NCBI RefSeq assembly: GCF_051020985.1
Contig: NC_134999.1
Coordinates: forward strand, 30,537,160-30,601,159
Source of the DNA: Nomia melanderi
Taxonomy: Eukaryota > Arthropoda > Insecta > Hymenoptera > Halictidae
Reading direction: 5' to 3'
DNA length: 64,000 nucleotides
Within the stretch, counting starts at the first letter, position 1. Each line of letters opens with the position of its first letter. This document shows, in pieces, positions 59,932-64,000 of this stretch. Both the position numbers and the translations under genes were made by a program. The notes under the pieces are model-generated. The model did not search any database and had not been told where the DNA came from. It saw only the letters and a program-made list of their open reading frames with translations.

Positions 59932-62216
59932 TAAATTCCTTCAACCCCTATTTTCCTAAATTGTTTCAAACTGACCGATTTCCCATAAATATTCGTAGTA
60001 TGGTAATAAACATCCAATTTAACAACATTAAAAAATATGTAACAGAATAATAATTGACTTTCAATGTTGCTTTTAAAAACCTTATAAACTTCTGAAGTTC
60101 AAAAAACTTACGACATTGTTTTAGAAAATATCAGTGGAAATCGGAAAAGAATATTATATATGTCGAGTATGTTTTTGAATATTTAAAAACATGGATGATA
60201 TATCATTTTGTATATTTTAAACTGATAGTACAGAGAATAACAGCTTTTTATAATGTCTATAAAAATTGCGTTGCAACTTTACCTGGTCGCTGATGCATCT
60301 CGCTGAATCTAAAAACGATCTTTTATTCCCCACGGCGAGGCACGATATACGCCTGAGTCTACTAGAACACGACACATTCGGTTTATCGTCGATCTTCCTC
60401 CCGTGCTCGAATCTGCGTTTACACGTTTAACCCATTAGGTTAATCCGGTCTGTAAATTTAGCCGTGCATTCGTAGCAACTGAATTTTTCGGTCCAGTCCG
60501 AATGTGCGCTGGATCATTTTTATCGAACGTTTTAAAAACCTCCATACGCGTTTGGTATATTATTAATACGGATTTATAGCGTAAATAATAGTTCAAGGAA
60601 TGAAAAGCTGGGAGGACCTTCTCCTTTTAATTACTAAATAAGAGTAAACACGTTTTAATGAAAAATTGGCATTAATGAATGAAACTCGAATTTTTTAATT
60701 TTGACATTTGAGAGATAGGAACAGAAAATTCGGTATTCATTTGTACGTTTCAACTTTTTCTATTTTTAAAATGCTTCGTGTTTATCATGCTAAATAATTT
60801 GATGAAAATTATAAGAATTTAATCATTTTTATTTAGATGTTCATTGTTTGAGCTCAGTTGGTGTATTTATGTATTCTGTTTCAGACGTAATTAATCGTTG
60901 CGTTATTCTGAACCACTGAATCCTTATATCCTTTGATATTTACCGTGATCTCTCTATTTTTCGTTTCTTATTTCCAGCTTGCTCTAAACGTACAAATCGT
61001 ATTATATAGCTCAGTGGAGAGGAAACGCTCTTGAACGATCAGTCAAGTTTAATTCGATTATATAAATGCTCCGCAATGCTCTATCATTTGATGCTCATAA
61101 CCATATAAATTCGAAATATAAAACAACATTGACATAAATGAAAAATTAAATATAATGAAGCTCTTAATAGGAAGAATAAATTAATTATTCTACCATTTGC
61201 TTTGCAGTTTCATAAATAAATCCGTTGAACTACAAATAAAATAAAATTCACATAAAATTTAATTTATTGTATTATATCTATCCATATTTATTCATATTTA
61301 TTCATTTCAATTATGGTATAAATAAATCTTTCATTGCCTATTTAATATTTATAAATTATACGATCATATTTCACTACTATATCCATAAGTATTAAATAAA
61401 TAACAGATATTACTTTACTAAAGAGTATATTAAATTCAAGTTCCATGCTTGTCTATATTTGTATAAATCTTGAATTAAAGTCAGTAAAGTGAATACTATG
61501 AGAATGAAAATATTCAGCCTCGAAATATCCCGTATATTTTCGACGTAAACGTTCGTAAAAATTCTATCAGTGACTTAAGTGAAACTATATCCATTCCGGC
61601 TCGGAAAGCGGGTAGAACCAAATCCCGAAGAATCTCCTGAGAGCCTCCTTTCAAAACTCAAAAATAATCTCCATTCGATCATGCCCACACATACTGCGAG
61701 GCGTCCTCTTATTCTCGGAATAAAGTCACTCAGAAAGATGTTCCCATCTTGCAAAGCGTCGTTCAGCTCGCAAATAGTATTAGCGAAATCACGCGAGAGG
61801 CGCAGGAAAACGGATTTTCCACGGCCGATCGGATCCATCCCACGAATGAGAGCCTTTAACCGAAGGTTGGTGGTTCGAATGTTCTTCGGTAATCTTATTT
61901 TTCTTTACCCTCCCCGCTTCGTGATTTTTCATTGGAAAACGTCGATTACCTTCAACTTGGAATCGAAAACTGAAGCGTATCATTATGTTCAGGAAATTTG
62001 GATTCGGAATATGTAGGTATAGATTTGGAGTTATTAAAATCAGGTTAGTTTTAGTTATTAATAGTAACTACATGATTTATATTCATTTTAATTATTACAT
62101 CAATTTTGAAATCGTGTAAGAAATCATGTAGTACATCGGAATAAAATTATTATTTAAACATCCTTCTGAAAGGAGGTCACAGATATATCGGAGTTAAACT
62201 GTTATCAACTCAAACA
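59932..62216. other. Non-coding stretch, no gene recognised
   Basis: Strongly AT-rich apart from 60290-60500 and 61570-61930. A 145-codon frame at 61579-62016 is opposed by an 87-codon minus frame over the same bases; neither is recognised. A B-box-like GGTTCGAATG at 61873 has no matching A-box. Confidence 0.4.
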
Positions 62217-62330
62217 CATGAAAGTTCACATGTCAGTAATGTTTACTTTCATAATCCTAGATATGAAATCAGCAATATTTTCTACCGCAATCCTAGATAT
62301 GAAATCAGTAATACTTTATTCCGTGATCTT
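62217..62330 (+). repeat. 36-bp tandem repeat
   Basis: AATCCTAGATATGAAATCAG starts at 62253 and 62289, and a diverged GATCTTAGATAC at 62325; a weaker unit precedes at about 62217. The period is a multiple of three, so the open frame at 62218-62568 carries ILDMKSAIFSTA / ILDMKSVILYSV / ILDTRFYVYNAS. I take the frame as incidental. Confidence 0.8.
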
Positions 62331-62791
62331 AGATACGCGGTTCTATGTCTACAATGCGAGTAAAAACTATAATAGCTCCAACTCCTTTTCTATTTCTTAT
62401 GTCTCACGTTACAGTGGACCTTCCATTAATCGAATTACTATTCTTCGCGATGTAGGTGATTCAGAATCCACAGACTCAATGATTCGGGTATTAAGATTAT
62501 ACTTTAGAATATATAAAATATTACTAACATGTTTCAAAGAACTTTTTCTCGAGTCCCCATTTATCTAGATTCTTAGTCACCTAATTAATACTACGAACGT
62601 CTACAGACATTTATTCTACAGTGTCTTTCTACAAAAATTGATCATTTGGATCGTAAAAATTAAGGGTTCAAGAACAAACAATTACAATATACATGATAAT
62701 TACATCCATCAAAATCCATGTAAATACTAACCAAATAATGTGTACAAAATTCAATATACATCAAATTGGACTTCTTTCAAAATTCATAAAC

Positions 62792-62995
62792 TTAATACTA
62801 GAACTACCGAGCAGTTAAATATACTTTCCAAAATTCCTCTATAGAAACTTCAAGAGTGCATCTGCATAAGACTTTAATCGATTTATGATTCAGTTCGTGT
62901 ATTGTTAAATCAATTTCTTTAATAATTTCTCACAGAAACGTCTGATATATTTTTAATAATTGCAAAATGAAGAAATAATACCAGTCGTGTCTATT
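62792..62995 (+). mobile_element. Family A MITE, right end eroded
   Basis: Left end TTAATACTAGAACTACCGAG, then AAATTCCTCTATAGAAACTT and TATTGTTAAATCAATTTCTT, in the same order as in 54682-55111 but with about 200 bp fewer. Near the right end TTGCAAAATGAAGAAATAAT matches other copies; the terminal AGTGTTAA is no longer visible. Confidence 0.65.
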
Positions 62996-64000
62996 CTGAA
63001 TGATCATCCTGATTTCATTTTCGTATCAGCTCTGACATTACAACTATCCTTCGAAAGAAAAACTAGTGCAGTTTATTCCTTAATAACGATATTCTCTATG
63101 TTACATACTATATGTTAACATACTACATATTAACTATATGTTAACATTAAATCGAATAATCAAAGTTCTATTTCCATTTGTGTGGTTTTGTTCCGAAATC
63201 TTCGAACCTCCAGAAAGACTGAAATCCACAAGATCCACGAAACTTGCAGGAAAAAGAACCATCAGGCTTTTGAACCGTTACCGTAGGAACCGGTTTGGCT
63301 GGTCGAAGCCCGAGTATCCATGGGTGCTCTTAATCGGTTTGATTTGCCACGATGAATGCGCCGCTGCGACAAATTGCTGTGATCACGTTCGAGCGTGGCC
63401 ACGCTCCGCGAAATCCGCTTTGAAAACGCTTCTCGCGGCTGGAGAGACAAGAGAACCGTGGTGTATCCGATTGAAAGGAACAGTGAGTGGGTCGATGGAC
63501 CAAAAAACAGGAACAGAGTTCGGCAAACAACTGCGACGGCGATGGCGCGGAACCCGATTCATTTTTAACCAGGAATTTTTTCTCCGCGCTCCTTTCCTCT
63601 GAAGGTACTTGTACCGCCGTACACGTGGTCTCGTGGTTTCTTCGTGCGTATTTCTTGTGTGATTCGGTTTTTTGTGGTGACACGCAACCCTTATGGTGTG
63701 TTAGATGACGTTCACCCTTTCTTGTGATTTCGACGAGCGATTATTGGGCGTTTTCATAGGAATTTGCAGTGATAGTGATGATTCACTTCATTGGATTACA
63801 ATCTTAAGGAAGGGGGAGTATTTCGTGTAACGAAGGTATGCATTTGTATGTAATAAAAAGATAATTCTGTTGCTAAAAGTATGAATACTATCAAACAGAA
63901 GAAGAAAGGTGAACAAGAAGAGAACGGAAGTTTTTAACAAAGCATGTAAGGAACAAGTTCCTTATTATTTGACTACACTTATTTCTCGACTCAATGGTTA
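62996..64000. other. Non-coding stretch, no gene recognised
   Basis: A short tandem of TACTATATGTTAACA-like words lies at 63098-63146. A mixed-composition patch at 63180-63720 is open in several frames (63138-63602, 63487-63708 plus; 63262-63450, 63330-63683 minus), none recognised. It could be a 5' untranslated or regulatory region of a gene beyond the window, but nothing decides this. Confidence 0.4.

Noticed and set aside
60421..60445. TTAACCCATTAGGTTAA as a possible MITE end
   Set aside because: It is a short palindrome with no partner or family similarity.
61850..61905. B-box-like GGTTCGAATG suggesting a second tRNA
   Set aside because: No A-box at a suitable distance and stems do not pair; only a short CCGAAG...CTTCGG hairpin is present.
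61579..62016. 145-codon plus frame opposed by an 87-codon minus frame
   Set aside because: Neither product is recognisable; mirrored open frames point to composition.
63138..63602. 154-codon plus-strand open frame near the right edge
   Set aside because: Four frames are open over the same CpG-bearing patch and none resembles a protein family.

Overview
This window looks like non-coding nuclear DNA from an insect. A bee or related hymenopteran is my best guess, but no marker gene confirms it. The base composition is a mosaic: long AT-rich stretches alternate with CpG-rich islands of a few hundred bases. There is no bacterial-type gene packing, operon, rRNA, CRISPR array or phage module. No open frame has a protein family I recognise with confidence. 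The longest ATG-initiated frame is 189 codons, and many frames of 60-150 codons overlap on both strands of the CpG-rich islands, as expected where stop codons are rare. The window is most simply read as intergenic or deep intronic sequence. At most there is one weak exon candidate (about 7230-7388), one weak promoter candidate (about 30432-30466) and a degenerate retroelement gag-like fragment (12638-12956, minus strand).

The clearest content is repetitive. More than twenty short (about 75-430 bp) elements begin and/or end in TTAA and carry short related terminal inverted repeats (TIRs). This is the layout of piggyBac-type non-autonomous elements (MITEs). By their ends they fall into several families: A (TTAACACTAAAACTACCGAG), B (TTAACACGTTGAATGCCGCA), C (TTAACCCTTTGCACTCG) with sub-family C2 (TTAACCCTTTGCACTCCGAA), D (TTAAC, two bases, then TAACCGTACC), E (TTAACCCCTTGCCTTATGAT), F (TTAACACATTGACTGCCACG), G (TTAACACGTTC), and single copies H and I. 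They cluster at 4.9-5.9, 13.7-14.0, 22-24, 27.8-29.0, 33.2-36.2, 38.9-39.3, 42.3, 45.2-46.8, 51.9-52.9, 54.7-55.1, 58.2-59.9 and 62.8-63.0 kb. At 27.8-28.2 kb one element sits inside another. A related unoccupied copy at 39.2 kb shows the site before insertion, so TTAA target duplication can be read within the window.

The second layer is local duplication. Diverged tandem or near-tandem repeats occur at 0.27-0.72 kb (period about 242), 1.56-1.93 (about 222), 3.1-3.35 (78), 4.41-4.95 (274), 6.7-6.9 (58 = 2x29), 12.1 (12), 14.78-15.13 (189), 15.83-16.27 (175), 17.1-17.27 (about 40), 19.16-19.55 (271), 37.7-37.9 (145), 56.57-56.92 (about 187) and 62.25-62.33 kb (36). A striking inverted repeat with about 145-bp arms at roughly 97% identity spans 8727-9130.

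No gene set can be described as working together. The functional story is repeat birth and decay: piggyBac-type MITE amplification, nested insertion, tandem duplication, one long hairpin, and CpG-rich islands (14.2-14.7, 16.4-16.9, 21.7-22.1, 30.2-30.7, 36.4-36.9, 42.8-43.1, 45.7-46.2, 55.4-56.0, 57.0-57.4 kb) that could be regulatory but show no decisive motif.
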